From Holothuria scabra (taxonomy: Eukaryota; Echinodermata; Holothuroidea; Aspidochirotida; Holothuriidae): DNA of 64,000 bases. This document shows positions 22,860 through 37,800 of this stretch, one piece after another. A program made the position numbers and the translations under genes. Location of the stretch: positions 42,690,879 to 42,754,878 of the forward strand of contig CM074187.1 of the NCBI GenBank assembly GCA_037179385.1, read 5' to 3'. The notes under the pieces were generated by a model. That model ran no database searches. It was not told the origin of the DNA and saw only the letters and a program-made list of their open reading frames with translations. How positions within the stretch are numbered: the first letter of the stretch is position 1; every line of letters starts with the position of its first letter.

Positions 22860-25800
22860 GTACTGTACATCAAAATGCAGAAGTATACAGTGTTGTTTTT
22901 TACAGTTGTCTCTATGCTATTTGCTGTAGAAAGGTTTTGGAACTTGTTTACTCAACTTTAACAGTCTGCAAGATTGAGGATAATTACTTTTTTCAATTTT
23001 AGTAAATATATCTTTCAAGATACCCTGTGTTACTACAGCACGCCACTGTCAAACCTACTTAATTAATGCAAAAGTCCACAAAGAAATAATGGTAGTCTGC
23101 AACCTGTACAGTATTTGGTTATACAGTACTGTGTATTGAGGCCACATCAGGCCTTAAGCCTGTGTTACTCTCACTGACTTTGAGATGGCCAAAATGTAAT
23201 TTAGATGTTTTCAAGAGATGTTCTCAGCAGACAGGTAAGAGCTCAATCAACAGAAGTCACAAATTATGCTTCAAAATACTGTACATAAGGTGCAGGCATG
23301 ATTCTGTATTTGGTATGCTCTTGGGCTAGGACTTTGTACTTGTGATGGAGATAGTTAAGTCTGATATCAGTAACAAGTGAAACTCTGAAAAATGAAAAAA
23401 AAAAATGAAGTGAGAACTCTGGCTAAAAGCCTAGGCCACAGTACAGAAAGAAATACCACACATGACACCTTTGGTTGAGGAAAAAGTTTCTGCAAGGAGA
23501 TTCAAAATTCAAATCCATGTTGTGTAGTGCACCTGTATTGTTATGTCCAGATATCAGCTTTTAAGAAGTTAGTTGCCCAGCCCAATAGTTAACTGAGAGA
23601 TTTAGGATGAACGAGTTTTTTCACCCTCTCTCTAATTCAAGAGGCTCACTACACCAGGTAACAGGTAAGCACTGTCTTTTTGTTTAAGGGTGTATTGGTT
23701 TTGATGATAAGAGGAATCAATGCATTTATGTGAGGGCGTGTGTGTGTATGTATTTTTGTGTGTACTACAAGTGTGTGTGTGTTTGTTTTTATGACACTGC
23801 TTGTTTACACCAGGTCTCAAGATACAGTAGGAGTGTCTGACCGCTTTCAAACTTAGTACATATGTACAAGCCCCATGTTGGAAGGAAAAATCCTGTTGTT
23901 TTTGGAAGTCAAAGGTTATCTGAGGTCACCAGGGGTCAAAGTCTAAAAACCTTGGTAACATTATGTCTCAAGATGAGAAACATGAATAGATATGATATTT
24001 GGTATGCTATGTGTTATGGTCAGAAGATGGTCCTTGTTGTTTTTGGTGTAGGTCAGTTTTTCCTTCTGGTCATAACCACAGCCTTATGCAAAAATACTGT
24101 GATAGTCAATGGTAAAAGTTGGTTTAATCTCACCTCAGGTTGTGTTCTGTGTTGCTCTGTTGATACCACTGATACAATATAGTGTCATAGTGGAACCTTG
24201 TGTACCAAACTTCTCATGAGAGAACCTAGGCTGAGAAAGAAGCAGCACTTTGGCTCCACCCAACAGTCCAACTCTGCAGTCCTGTGTCTGCAGCATGATG
24301 TAAAAAATATACAGTGCGATTCCCAAGCCTACCCAACTTGTTTTCTGCAATGGAGCTCACCCACACGTGCATGTACATACGATACAAACAGCATTCTGTA
24401 GTGGAATGCACACTGTACGGCACAGTGCAGAAACATGTTGAAACAAGTTGTAGACCAGTGATTACTGTGTATGTACTGTTCTTGTTCATCAGTATGAACA
24501 TATAAACATTTAGAGCAGTGGATATAGATCCTGCACAGTTGCATTACATAGTCTATCCTAACATACAGTATGTTGTGTGTGTAGTATGTGGCCTATGCTG
24601 CATGCATGTTTCAATTTTTATGTACTTGAATGACACATGAGTGACACTCTGTATGCACAAGGTTTGAATGTAAAATCTGTAGGAGATTCTCTGTTGCATT
24701 CGTAGCATACAGTAAAAAGTGGATTTCTTTTTCAATCCTAAGACTGGTTTGAAACAGAAATACCTGCCCCACTTGAATAAAGGAAAATTTAAGACAAAGT
24801 TGAAGCAGTGTAGTAATTTAGGTATGATGTATGACATGTGTTTAATGGAAAGTGGTCTTTCACTAAACGATTATTTGAGTTATGATTGATGGTTGATTAA
24901 CCGCTTATGGCTCATAGCCATACAGGATATTTATACCAGTTAGTATACAACATTGATGAGATTGAATGTATTTGCATGTTCACTCCATAAAGAAGAGTGT
25001 GTACAGTTGTACAGCTACTTTTCTCATTGTCCTCTATTAAAGTCACATGATTACCCAAGAAGATAACAAAATTTTCCTATTGGCAATTTAAAGTTCATTG
25101 CCAGAGTTCAGTAAGTTTTAGTCCCAATAGTCTGATGGTACAGTATGTAGTGATACTTACACATCCCTTTTAACTTTATGGTTCATATACTTCAGTAAAC
25201 TCGCTGGTTTGACATTAATTTTGTGGGTAGACATTTTGGCTATTATGATCTCATCGGGAACAGCAGGGTGTGACCTCCCAGGGCTTAGGTTACCTTTGGG
25301 TGGGTACTGTACAACAGCATAAACTGCCATGTATGAACAGCTGTTCATAATATGCTGGCAATGTTATAGACAACTGTTGGACATCTTAACCAGAAGAACA
25401 AAATTGGAAATTAAAGATGTGATAGCAATTAAGTAGAGCCATGCAGAGTTTGTGAATAGAGGTTAAAAGGTGAGGATATTTGTGGAATTCTAGGTACAAA
25501 CATTCCACCAACCACTCAGTATAAAGGAAACGCTTTCATAGGCACAGTATCACTTGATCTATTCAGTGCCCTGTAATGCTTAACTATATATTATGTTTCT
25601 CAAATATTATTGAATAGACATTCCATCTCCAAAATCTACTACCGCACAATTTTGCTGAAGAGGGTTGGATCCCTCTGTTCAACTTAAGAGTTGGTAAATT
25701 TTTTTAAATAGTTCTCTAACTTTCTGGTTCAACATGGTAGCTTCTTGTTTAGTATACCTGTGACATAATCTGGCAACAGTAAAATGCCATTGACAACACT

Positions 25801-28800
25801 GAGAAATATTTATCTCATTTTACCTGTGTAATGCTAGTGTAGTTTACACAGTACATGTTACTAGGCCTGTAGCCACAGGGGAAGAAGGAGGTGGGGGAGG
25901 GAGGTTTGGGCACCAAAGAATAAAAATGAAAGACATCCAGATAAACCAACAGAAGTAAACCTTTATGATTAATTTCTGTCAAAGCAAAATATCTTCAACC
26001 ATTTTGCATCTGGGCTTGTGGAAAAAGTAAAAAGTTTTCCAAACAGGATGGACCACCCCAGTCTAGGAAAACTCTCCTAAAGTGATGTGTTCCTATAGAT
26101 TTGTCACTCTGGCTATGGGCATGTATGAGACAGACATTAATGTAGAGTACAGTAGGTACACTACAAGTCTTGACTTTGTGGCATTTGCCCGAAAGGCAGG
26201 CACTGTTACTGTACACTCATCACCCTAAATACAGTACCACAGTATAGTTTTGTCAAAGGTGTTTGCTCTTTGATTGACATTTGCAAATTGAAATGCTGGG
26301 AGCATAGAATACTGTACAGTTGCTTAATACATTGCAGTATGTACTTTACACACAGAGAGAATTTGATTGCACATTTAAGTATACCTTTAAAAGTGTCAAA
26401 TTTTTAAACATCTCCTAGTGGTTGCAAAAAAGTCATGTTGATCCAACTCAGATTGTCTGGACTTGTTCCTATGCTGAGGTATTGAATTTTGAAAGTTACT
26501 GTAGAGTACATTATTCACTTCGACAAAAATAATAAATTGTACATATTAGCTGAAATTACTTCTGGCCTTTAGTTGGTCTGGAGATTGGCTCTTTGCTAGT
26601 CAGCAAGTGATAGTACTGGCTACTGTACAGCAAACCCTCGCCAACCATTCACAAAAGCAAAAGTTCTTAAAATTTCGTACAACTTAACGCAGTTTTAGTG
26701 TTACTGTACTGTAAATCTACTTCACTCCTACTTACTGTACCTTACCTGTTCCACAAATGGACTGTTCCATTTACCGCAGAATACTGTCTGGCAATGTCTT
26801 CTGTAGGTGGCGCTATAGCTCAATAGGAACCATCCCTGAACACACCCTTGTGTCATTGCCAGCGGAATGCTAAAGTCACATTTAATTAGCTCTCTCATTT
26901 TTTCGTCTTTTTGGATTTTCCTTTCGACTTTTTTTGGGTGCAGGAAGTTTTTCATCATCTCTCGATCAATTTCAATGGTTCACCTGACCAGTGTGTTAAG
27001 TAAGATCTTTCCTTTAGGGGTTTTTCGGGGGCCCTTTTCTGGTCACTTTGTTAGCTGTTTTTCGTAGCTTAGGCTTGAGTTCGTTAGGCTGCCGGCCTAT
27101 TGTAGCTCTTTGAAGGTTTAGGCCCCCGTTTTTCCCCCTTTGGTTCCGGTAGCCTAGCGGCAGACCGGTTCCGGGTGTTGCTGGTTATTCTCTCTCTCTT
27201 CCTGCGATTTTGATGTTTATGTTTGATGTTATTTTCTGCATTTTGGTGTTAATTTCTTTGTCGGAGGACTTAGGGCTCGGGTCTTCCCGTTGGGACTAGA
27301 CTCGTGTTGTGGGGAGTTTGGCTCTCTCTCCCTTAGGGTTTCTCCCCTCCCCGGCCTGATGGGTAGCCTTAGGTGAACCGTCGCGGCCTTCCCCTTCCGA
27401 TAGCCTTTGGGGCACCGGTTTCCCCCCCTTAGGGTGTGGTCGTACTGTTGATATGACCGTTGTCTTCTCTCTTGCTCCTGTCCTGTTTTGAAAGCAAAAA
27501 TTCTTAAAATTTTGTACAACTTAATGCAATTTTATTGTTACTGTACTGTAAATACACAGTTTTGGCAATTACAGTTATACAAAGCCAAGCTGTACCAAGG
27601 AGCTGTGCAGTATATACATTGGTCAGCTAAAACAATGCATGTCAAATGTGGCATTACAAGCTGTTCATACTAGTGGCAATTATGTATTTACTGTATTGTA
27701 GTTAAGTTGTGTACATACACCTTTATATTGTTTTCATGGATACCATTTTAATGGCAGTCAACTCTCACACTTGTAGTAGTCCAAAGAAATTCTCAGTTGG
27801 CACAGCCCTTTGATTGATGGCCAGTTAAAAAAATGCAGAGTACCTATAGCTCATGTTACACAGCATGTGTTGCTGAGAGTGTTCTGAGTACACATTAGGT
27901 TTTATATGCTGTCACCTTGAAGCAATACAGTGCATGAACTGAGATTGAGTTTTAGATAGTTGTGGGAGTGGCTTAAGTTTGTGGATTTGGAGAATTGGAA
28001 CTGTATGGGACAGAAGATTTGGCCTTTAAGAGAGTCTTTTTGCAAACTTTGCATTCCCGACAGTCCTATCCCTATTTATATCAAGTTCAACATAACAAAG
28101 GAAAACAAAGTATTCTTTGTCAATTTGAGAAAGTGATAACATCTACTGCCCTCAAACTCTTTTTGGAACATGAATCTAGTGACTACATTCACTGATATCT
28201 TAAGAAATACATGCCTGATTTGAATGGAAGTTTTACCATACTGTACCATGTACAGTAACATAGATTAGTTGGTTCGTCTTTCACATGGAAGTTGAATTTT
28301 TGCTTTTAAATACCTCGCCTCTAATTGGAACTGTTGTTTTTTGAGATTTTAAAAACCATAAATGACTTACTTAAAAGAAAGTTTAAGCAAAAAATTATGA
28401 AAGAGAAGCCAAATCTACAGTACACAATGTGGTGAAACCCTCATCTAAATCAGGCATGTATTTCCTGAGATATCAGTAATTATAGAACTTTGGTACACAT
28501 AGATTTGTGTTCCATTAATGTGGGGACATGAAGTCAGATGTATACAGTTTGCTTCGAGTTCCTTTTTTGTTGAAAATGTGACAACCTTAACTGCTCATAA
28601 GTTGAGAACCACACACCGGATTTTAATGCAAATTTCTTTGTAATGCTTAGAATACTGTAAGTACCCCTAACATATTAAAAATTCATGTGACATTAAACCC
28701 TTCTTTTAAGGTAGGTAGTAAAGAAAAGTAATCCTAGAATGATAAGAAAGGGACAAAGTTGGCAAAAGGGACTTCAGTCTTTTTATGCCTTCCAGTCATT

Positions 28801-31800
28801 TTCACTTACTGTACAGTATGAAAATTAGGGAAGGAACACATGCACAGTTTCTGGAAGTTGACCATTGCTTTTACTTTGTGGTTGGTGATGTAAAGCGTAA
28901 TCTAATTTGTGGCTTTCTTCTGTGCAATGTGTTTACTATTTTCATGAAGTAGCCATTTTGTTGCTAAGAAGTTAAAACAACCATTAAAGTCATTGAAACC
29001 TTTAAAGTCATTGACACAAAGAGCAGAGAACCCTATGAGAGTGTTGTATTTGTACAGTTTTTACGGGCTAACAAGTGCAAACTCTCAGGAAGAATTGCAA
29101 ATATGGTCTGCAAAACAGTAGATTTTTGTGAGTAATACTGAAGTAAACAGCAGGTCTTAACAATATGATATTAACTTTGAAACCACATCCTGGGAAGTAG
29201 ACAGTATGAAAAGCTGTTGACATAAATTGTGGTCACCTTTTTATGTCTTTTAAAATACTGTTTGCCAAAACTGGAAGGTGTCAGATTTAATTTATGTGGA
29301 AGTGAAGTGACTCACTTTAATACAGGGTTCTGTCAAGAATATTAAAAAAATGAGTTGTGTAGGACCATACTGTACGTACAGGTCTCTGATGAAGAAGTGT
29401 GTTACAGGCTGGTGCCTGTTGCTTATGAACTGCTGTACACTAGCAGTGAAATGTGGGAATGCTGACATTTAATTAGCCTTTAGATGTAAGTTTTGTATTC
29501 GTAGTAGATGTTACTGTGATTTCAGCAAATTAGGATCTCATCTCCCTACACTACATGTACTGTAATTCATAGGGTTGAGAAACTGCACTTCATCTAATAC
29601 GGTTTGTGTGTGCACATGGGAAGAAAGTGTTGCAAACTCTTCATACTATAAATAGTAATGCAATTAAGGTTGAACTTTGTGGGTTTTGTTTGTGGAGCTG
29701 CCTGGACAAAGGGGAGGGGGGGGGGGGAAGAGGTAGCAATTCCTTTTTCTGGATGAGATGGGTTGATTTCCCCTTCCTTTTCTTTTCCTTTATATTTCCA
29801 TAAATGTGGAGAAATTGTCAAAATCTGAGTTTCTTTAGTTAAGAGGAAGACCCTTTTGCAATAATTATTCAAGTTACAAAAAAAAGAAAGAAAATGTCGG
29901 CCTTTAAAGTTTCAAGCCCTTCAGATAGCAACCTACAGTATAGGAACCTTGAAACAAGTTTTTGCCCCTCTGAACCCACTTGTACGCTACTCTTGCCAAA
30001 GACAGAATCAATTTAGACTTGGGGTTAGGTGGAAATTAATCCGCCTCTCTATTTTTCAGTTAGCTGGTCAGGTCTAGGTTCAGGTTGTGTTACATTTTTA
30101 GCTCATACCAGCATCCTGGTGTGAGCTTTTGTGCAGATCACGCAGCATCACTGTCCACAATTTGTTCCGAAAACCTTTACTCCCACATGCCTTTATCGAT
30201 TTGCTTGAAACAAGAACACATTATTGGGAGGGTAGTGGGCTACATGGGGTGTTCGGGAATATTGGTCCCAGGTCCCATGTGGACCGTATGGCCCATTTTG
30301 TGAAATTCTACAAAAATCCTCTTCTCCTACAGATTATGTTGTACTGTACACTGTTGATGGTTTGTAATAATGGTACTCTGGTAGTGGTCCTTTTGGGGTG
30401 TTCACAATTTTTGGATCTAAGGCCCAGGATGGCCTGTTGGGTACATTTTGTGAAATACAACAAAATGCTTAAGCCTATCTTTGAATTATTGTTAGTTGAC
30501 AGTCTGTAGTTAAGGATGCTTGGTTAGTGATCTGTGGATGGTATTCTGGAATTTTAGGTCCAAGGTCCCATATGATGGCCTTTGGCCCTTTTCATGAAAT
30601 TCTGCAAAATGCTCCACCTCCTACCAATTGTCTTGTACAACTTTGACTTTGATACTTGTTTATATGGACATCCAGTTGTTGGTACCTTCATTATGTACAG
30701 GAAGTTTGGGCCCAAGGTCCAAAATGTGGCCCTGAGGTCTAGGCCTATTTTATTTTAAGCAAAAGAGAAACATTTACAAAATGTTTACTGTAAGCCTGCC
30801 TTTGAATAGTTGTTTATGTTAACAGTCTGTAGAAAGGATGCTTGGTTAGTGATCTGTGGGTGGTCTGTTGGAAGTTTAGGTCCAACACCTCATTTGGGCC
30901 CTTTGGCCCTTTTTATGAAATTCTGCAAAATGTTCCACCTCCTACAAATTGCCTCATACAACTTAGATGCTTGCTTATAATGACACTCAGTTGTTGGTGG
31001 TACCTTCATTGTAGACAGGAAGTTTTATTTTTTATATTTTAACTTTTTGAGGGCAATACTGTAGAATATATTTACACTGAAGATACTGTAGCCTGGAACA
31101 TTTTGGTGACATTCTTTAGTTTGCCCTCAGGGTGAAAGAGTATTGTGTTTATATGTCAACTGAGGTGACCATGTAAACTACAGTAGTAAAGACAGCCTAA
31201 GGACTCGCTGAAGGTATGAGCTTCTGCACCATTGGTGCTCTAGTTGGTTCCTTGCATTAATGGGAAAAGGAGCCTGCAGTATGCATGTGGGTTAAAAGTC
31301 ATTTTGTGTCACTATGGGTCAAACAGTAAACCCCTTGTTAAAGGATATTTCAAGGTGGAGTAAGAAGCTTGGATGAATTGAATGTGTTATGACATGTGTT
31401 TTGCAAAGAAAAGGAATGGTTTTGTTTTTGGTGGAGGCCAGTGGTCAAGCGTGGAAAGCCTTGTTAACACAACATCTCACAGCAGCAGGCTTGAATAGAT
31501 TTTATAAATAGATGTGAGGAAGTGTTATTTCAGAAAGAAGCATACATTTTTTTGCTAAGTCAAGGGTCTTTTGGCTTCCTTGAAAACAAGATGGAAAACT
31601 TGGTGAATGAAGGCAGCATTCAGTGCAAACGACTTGGAAGGCCACATAGGGTAACAAGCACACTTCATTTTGTCTGTACAGCATGCTAGTGGAGTAGCGG
31701 CTCGCTCAGTTCAATAAATTCAGCAAGGATTCACAGTGCCCATTGGGCTCTGTTTGTCAGTATTTGCCAGATCATCATGTTCAAAATAGCAATAAGCTAC

Positions 31801-34800
31801 TGTACATGGCTTTTAAGGGCTAATTAGATACTGTATGTATTTTTCAAAATGGTGTTTTATATTGTTAAAGTAGTTCTGCAAGTTTCTTATTTCAAAATAC
31901 TTAAGCCCCCCAAAATCATGTTAATAAGCCCCAATAAACCTCTTGTCTTTGGACCCATTGAATTGCTGGATATGGGGGTTCTAGCCAGTCCCTCAATTTG
32001 ACAGGACCAAGGACAAGAGGGTTTTTGGGGCTTATCATATCGATCAAAAAGAAACCTATGCAGTTGTTCCGGCATGTGTATGTACTGTATGTGGGGGTGT
32101 GCGTGTGTGTATGCATTAACACGATATATCTCAAGTTGGGAAACTGACAGTTGTGAAACTTGGTACATAGGTGCCCCATATTGAGAGGAATAACCCTAAT
32201 GTTTTTGGTGGAGGTCAAAGCTCATTTGGGGTCACCAGGGGTTAAAGTCTAAAAACATTTTAACACAATGTCTCAAGATAGGAAACTTGGATAGATTTCA
32301 TGTGTAGTATGTAGATGTGTTATGATGGTCCTTGTTGTTTTTGGATGGAGGTCAAAGGTCATCTTGGGTCACCAGAGGTCAAAGTCTTAAAATCTCATTA
32401 ACAGGATATCTCAAGATAGGAAACGGATAGATTTCCTGTTTGGGTATACATGTGGATGTGTCATGGTCAGAAAATGGTCCGTATTGTTTTTGGTGGAGGT
32501 CAAAGGTCATCTGGGGTCACCGGGGGAGAAAGTCTTAAAGTCCTGTTAATGTGATATCTTTAGGTAGCTGTCTGTCTCTGTTTGTCTGGTTATCTATCTA
32601 CCTACAGTATCTACAGTATCTGTGACTTTTATGGAGGTCAAAGCTTATCTTGGACCACTGGAAGTCAAAATGTGAGTGGAAACCGTGTTAGGTTTAGACA
32701 CATCTCAAAGTTTCACATGTGGTATATGAATGTACATTATGGAGATCGTCCCTTCATTTTTGTTAGTGAAGGTCAAAGGTCATATCTGGGAAAACAAAAT
32801 TATTTTTCGAACATTGCTAGTGCTCAGTGTTTGCACCAGGTACCCTAACCGCATTACCTGTCTGGTACCTGGGTACCAGACCGTAAACATGGCAACACAT
32901 TACTTAAATGCATGGTATGCACCATCGGGCCCGTTATCTCTGATCAGATCTATTTCACAGTATTAAACAGTCTGTTTCACTCCTCACCTTCCTCAGGACT
33001 ATCACCTTATGTATACCATTTACACCTATACTTACCATTATACTTAACATGCTGTTTTCCTGTCTGGCTTTTTTACCGGTTTTTGGATTAATTTGGAATA
33101 TAGTTGGATTTTACTGTATTTGGATTTATATTTCATCTACCCGTCTATCTCATCATTGTGCCAGCCTGTTCTTCCCGGATGCGATGAGTATCCTTTCTTT
33201 TTTTGGTCGTTTTTTGGATAGGCCTTTGCTGCATCAATTGGAATCTTTCCATCACATTTTTCTATATCTACAATGTTCCATTTGTTCTTAACATCCTGAG
33301 TTTAAAATCAGGCTGGAATTAAAAATTTGATCACATGTTAGTATTACCTTCTGTGGCTTTTGTCCAGTGTGCTGTAATGTGTGCATCGGAACCAAAAAGT
33401 AACTTACGGTTTGTCACTGCAACTTCTCTATTGTGTTACAGTTATGCACCACCTCAAGTAAGTGTTCAAATTTCTCGTAAACTGCTTTCTTGGTAAGTTT
33501 AAATATCTGTCCTTTTGTGATAATGACATTAGAAAATTTTCTTGTGCATCTCCTGACCAAGATTTCACCCGCACAGTACCGTTTAAAATGTACGGTAATA
33601 CATGGCAGCGACAATACACCTACAAAAGGTCATTCTTTTGTTGCCTGGGTGCTTGAGTTCCATGTGTGTGCCGGAGCAGGCACACCACTTCGGCACATTC
33701 CACTTGAGCAAATGGGAGGTAGAGAAAATATGGGGGAAATATTTTGCTCTGTTTGCAGTATTTAGGGAACTTTGGGCACAAAAATTTTGCAAATAGTTTG
33801 AATAGCAAAAAAAAATTATGAGGAATATATAACTAGGAATCATGTTAGTGTTTAAGTTAATAACAGGATAAAAGTATTAGAGGAAAGAAGATTTTTATTG
33901 TGTACACAGCATGAAGTACAGTACACCTTGAAAGAATGCGTACAATTTTAAATCTGATGGAGTGAATTTTGCTTCAGAGAAAAATTTCTCTCCCCAAAAT
34001 ACGAAGTTTTAGCGATTGATTTGAGACAAAAAAATTTTGTGAATGAAATATGTGCATACATTATGTGAACATACAGCAGTTGTAACACCAAAAATTCTCT
34101 AGATGATACAGTAGATGATGAAATCATGTCATGTTAATTTTACTGATAACTTGAAAAGTATGAAATCTAGAAACATCTGAAGTCGATCCATGCATCGTAT
34201 GTCCATCTAGGTAGTGTATGTGTTTATACGGCAATGTTCTCTTCTTGGCGTTTTGGCTAAGATCATTTGTAGTATCTCTTCTTTTCAGCCAGTCTAGAAT
34301 GGAGCCATACATGGCAGACCAATGATGTAAATGGTCCGAAGGCGGTGAGATTGGTTGTTAAGTGTTGTCCTTCATTGGACATAATAGTTTCTTTGGGAAG
34401 CAGTTTCAAGTTTGGTTTTGCCGAACGGCCCTTTGCCAGAGGGTCAGGAAGACTTTAGAAAAGTTTAACATTTCTTACAAGTCTTTCGCGCTTTTTTTGG
34501 ACATTAGTTTAGGAACCGTTTATTGATCCACATGCACTGGGTGCAAATTATTTATGAGCTGACTTTTGATGATCATTTATCAAAGGGATAGGCTATTAGG
34601 CTACAATATGCTCAGTATAGTAGGCCTATGCAGTTCTGTTATCTGGTATTGGAGCGGATTGATGTTAGAAGCATGCATCACAGGAATTGTTTCTGGAAAA
34701 GTACAATCTAACAAAAGCACTTTACGGAATCAAACAAAAGTAACAACATTTAATTGTGAATGAGATGTGGGTAAATACATTTTGTTAGTTTCAATAACCA

Positions 34801-37800
34801 TTTATTTTGCAAAGATCAAAAAGAAATCATAGGAAAATGCTACCCACGTAGTAATTTTCTACCTGGGTAGTAAAAATGTCAGTCGGGTACCCGGTGCAAA
34901 CACTGATTGCCAGTGTACTGTAACATTTGAGTGAAAACATATGGTACATGATGCCATTATTTGAAATGGAACATTTATGCATCCTTAAAACCTCAATGTA
35001 TTTTTGCATTCTGGTTTGCCTATCCATGTAATACAAATACTCTAGTAACAAAGCAAAAAGTATACTGTACCGTACTTGTATTTAATTTCATTGGGGATTC
35101 AGTTTGTCGAATCTGTTGCAGGAAGTCATCAGCTCTGCATAGTTCATTGATGTATATTGTAGCAGACCTACAGCATAGTAATGAAGCACACTCACTTTGT
35201 CAATTAGCATTTGGAATGTATGGTATACAGTACTGTAACAGAATCAACTTGAGATCTACAGTATAGAGCTGGCATATGAAAAACAGGTTTCAAGGTAACC
35301 ATGTACATCTTGATAGCACCTACAGCAGGCTTCCTCAATTACCTTTGCCGAAGTACCACATGCATATTTTTTGTTGGTTCAATGCACCAGTGTTTGTTGG
35401 CTTGGGGGAGGGATATAAGAGGAGGGGGTGTAACCTTCCCTTGTGAAAAGTTTTGTGTTTCCTCAGTTCCTCAGCTGCAAAAATAGTGTTGTTGCATTTT
35501 CCAGTGAACATTTCTCATCAGACTTGTTACTTTTTTGGTCAGTCCTCTTCGTTAAAGCAACTTTTGGAAATCATTAAGGAGGACTTTTTGGTCAGATTCA
35601 AATAATTTACTAAGAGCCAATGACCATTTTGCCCTTACCCTCTAGCAGCTATAATGATATTTTGAAGATCTACAGTGGCAATCTTGGATAAAAACAGTTA
35701 TGGTGAGTTGACAGAACACATTGATTGTGACTGATCAAAGTGAAAGGATACTTGAGTGTTTGGGTAAGAATTTAGGAAAATATCCCTTTTAATGAGACCA
35801 AATTATTTCTTATTTTGACCAGTTTAATTTGTTGACAATTTTAGCTAAACCAACAAAGTGTGGGTAGAGCTTATGTTGTACTGTAGGGAGACAAAATGTC
35901 TGTCCCACTGTAACATGTCTGTCTCACTTTTCAAAACAGAGGAAAAAAGGTAATCTTTTATAGCAATTGTGATCAGGTTTTGCCTCAAGGCAAAAGTTTG
36001 CTGAAACAAAATTCCAGCATTGTTTTTGTAACTGTCTGTGTCAACTGTGCAACACACCATGAGTTCCTGGTTGGATAATTATCTATCCTGCAGTAATTTT
36101 AGGATCTATGAGCAGAAAGCTGCCCTTACATAGATCTGTCCTTGCTGTGTGAGGACACTTGCATGCCCCTTGAAAGCTTAAATTCAATCTTCTTTTGTTT
36201 GTCTGGTTGTAAACCATGCTTAAAAAGCTACTCTCTGCATGTTCATTGTTTCTTGTCAACATGACAAAGTAATTAGGGTGTGATAATTATGGTAACAGGA
36301 AGGAATGTAGGTCAAAGCCTTTGGGGTCCATAGAAAGGTCAGACAGGGGAACAATGCAAAAGCCTTCAACTTCTTGAGACTATGTCCAAATTTCAGTTTT
36401 GAACTGATTATTCATTTTTAGATAACTTGTAGGTAAAACAGCCTCGGTGCAACCTGCCCATATGAAAGTTAAAAATAACTGGCCTTGCATGTACAGTACA
36501 GTTTGCAGAGCTTGAAATAAACTTGAAAATGGGCATGAGCAAAATGGCCACCAGATCTATTTTATTTCAATGGACATTTGCTGTGGGGCATCATTGTCTT
36601 CACAAGTGGCCAGGTGGCCATGGCGGTAGGTGCAGTCAGTTATTTCAAACCCTGAATTTGAAGATTTGCTTGCCTGGGGGTGGGAGGCATGTCACCCATT
36701 TAAAAATTTTTACTGTACAGGTCTGTGTGTGTACAGTAGATGTGAAATTGTGCTTGATTTGCCACTTTAGGGGAATTGAAGGTTTAGTGGTGATGGCTTA
36801 AGGACGTAGTAACTGTAGATGCTGTTTTTCATCTTTTGCTGCAGGAGCCTTCCTTTGTTTTTTTTTTTTTTTTTTTTAATTTATTGGGAAGATGGTTTGT
36901 TTAAAGTGTTCTTGTGTCTATGTGCCTAGTATACATTTTTGAGATCTAAGTTGGATAGTTTGATTCCTCATGGAACTCCTATGGTAGGCAAACATATTTG
37001 AGGTGACAATCTTTGAAAATGGGAAGACGGTGGGCCACAAATAAACTTGCGGGAAGAAGTTCTTTTCTGTGTTGAGATATGTTCCCCTTTCTCAGAATTT
37101 CAGTTTATCATTCAGCACTTAAATATTAATCCACATGCATGTACTGTACAGTATTTCTTGATTTTCTTCCACCTCTAATTTTCCCTCCAGTAACCGTGAT
37201 ACAGATACCATACTCAATTTATTGTTCAAATTTTATTATTGTAGTGCGCCGCACTACAATATTGGCATTTACTGGCCGACTGACAATTTCTTTTGTGAAG
37301 CCTGTTATGGCCCACAACTCATTTCCCTGCGCGTACCGTAACTTAGTTCGTACAAATATCCATGCTCTACCCTTTAACAATAGCAGTAAGTGCAATCTGT
37401 GGCCGTCTTTAAACAAAAATCAACTTCAGAAAAGCAAATACTACACTTACAAGGCTGATTTAAGGAGTTAGCTTCATGAAAGAGCATTGCGGATAAATTT
37501 CCAGAAAACGCGAAGTAATGTGGTTCGGCCTTTTCACACTGAAGTGATAGGCCTGGAGAATCAATCGCTGCTTCCAAATTGGTATACGTAACACGGCGCC
37601 ATTGCGTCCACTATCGTTGAACAGTATCAAGACGTTATTGTACAGTATCTTCATCTACAGTAGCTACTACGGAGCAGGGTATTGCCAATTCCCTGTACGG
37701 AACGAATTGGCTTTACTGCATTGGATTAAGCGACTTGTGCTGTAGTTCTATTATCATGCTTTATTTCAGTGGTAAAAGCAGAAGCTATTTTGACAGCAGT

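Noticed and set aside
26654..27553. LTR retrotransposon with 63-bp LTRs
   Set aside because: The repeats are too short and lack TG...CA ends, and no gag, pol or primer-binding site is recognisable.
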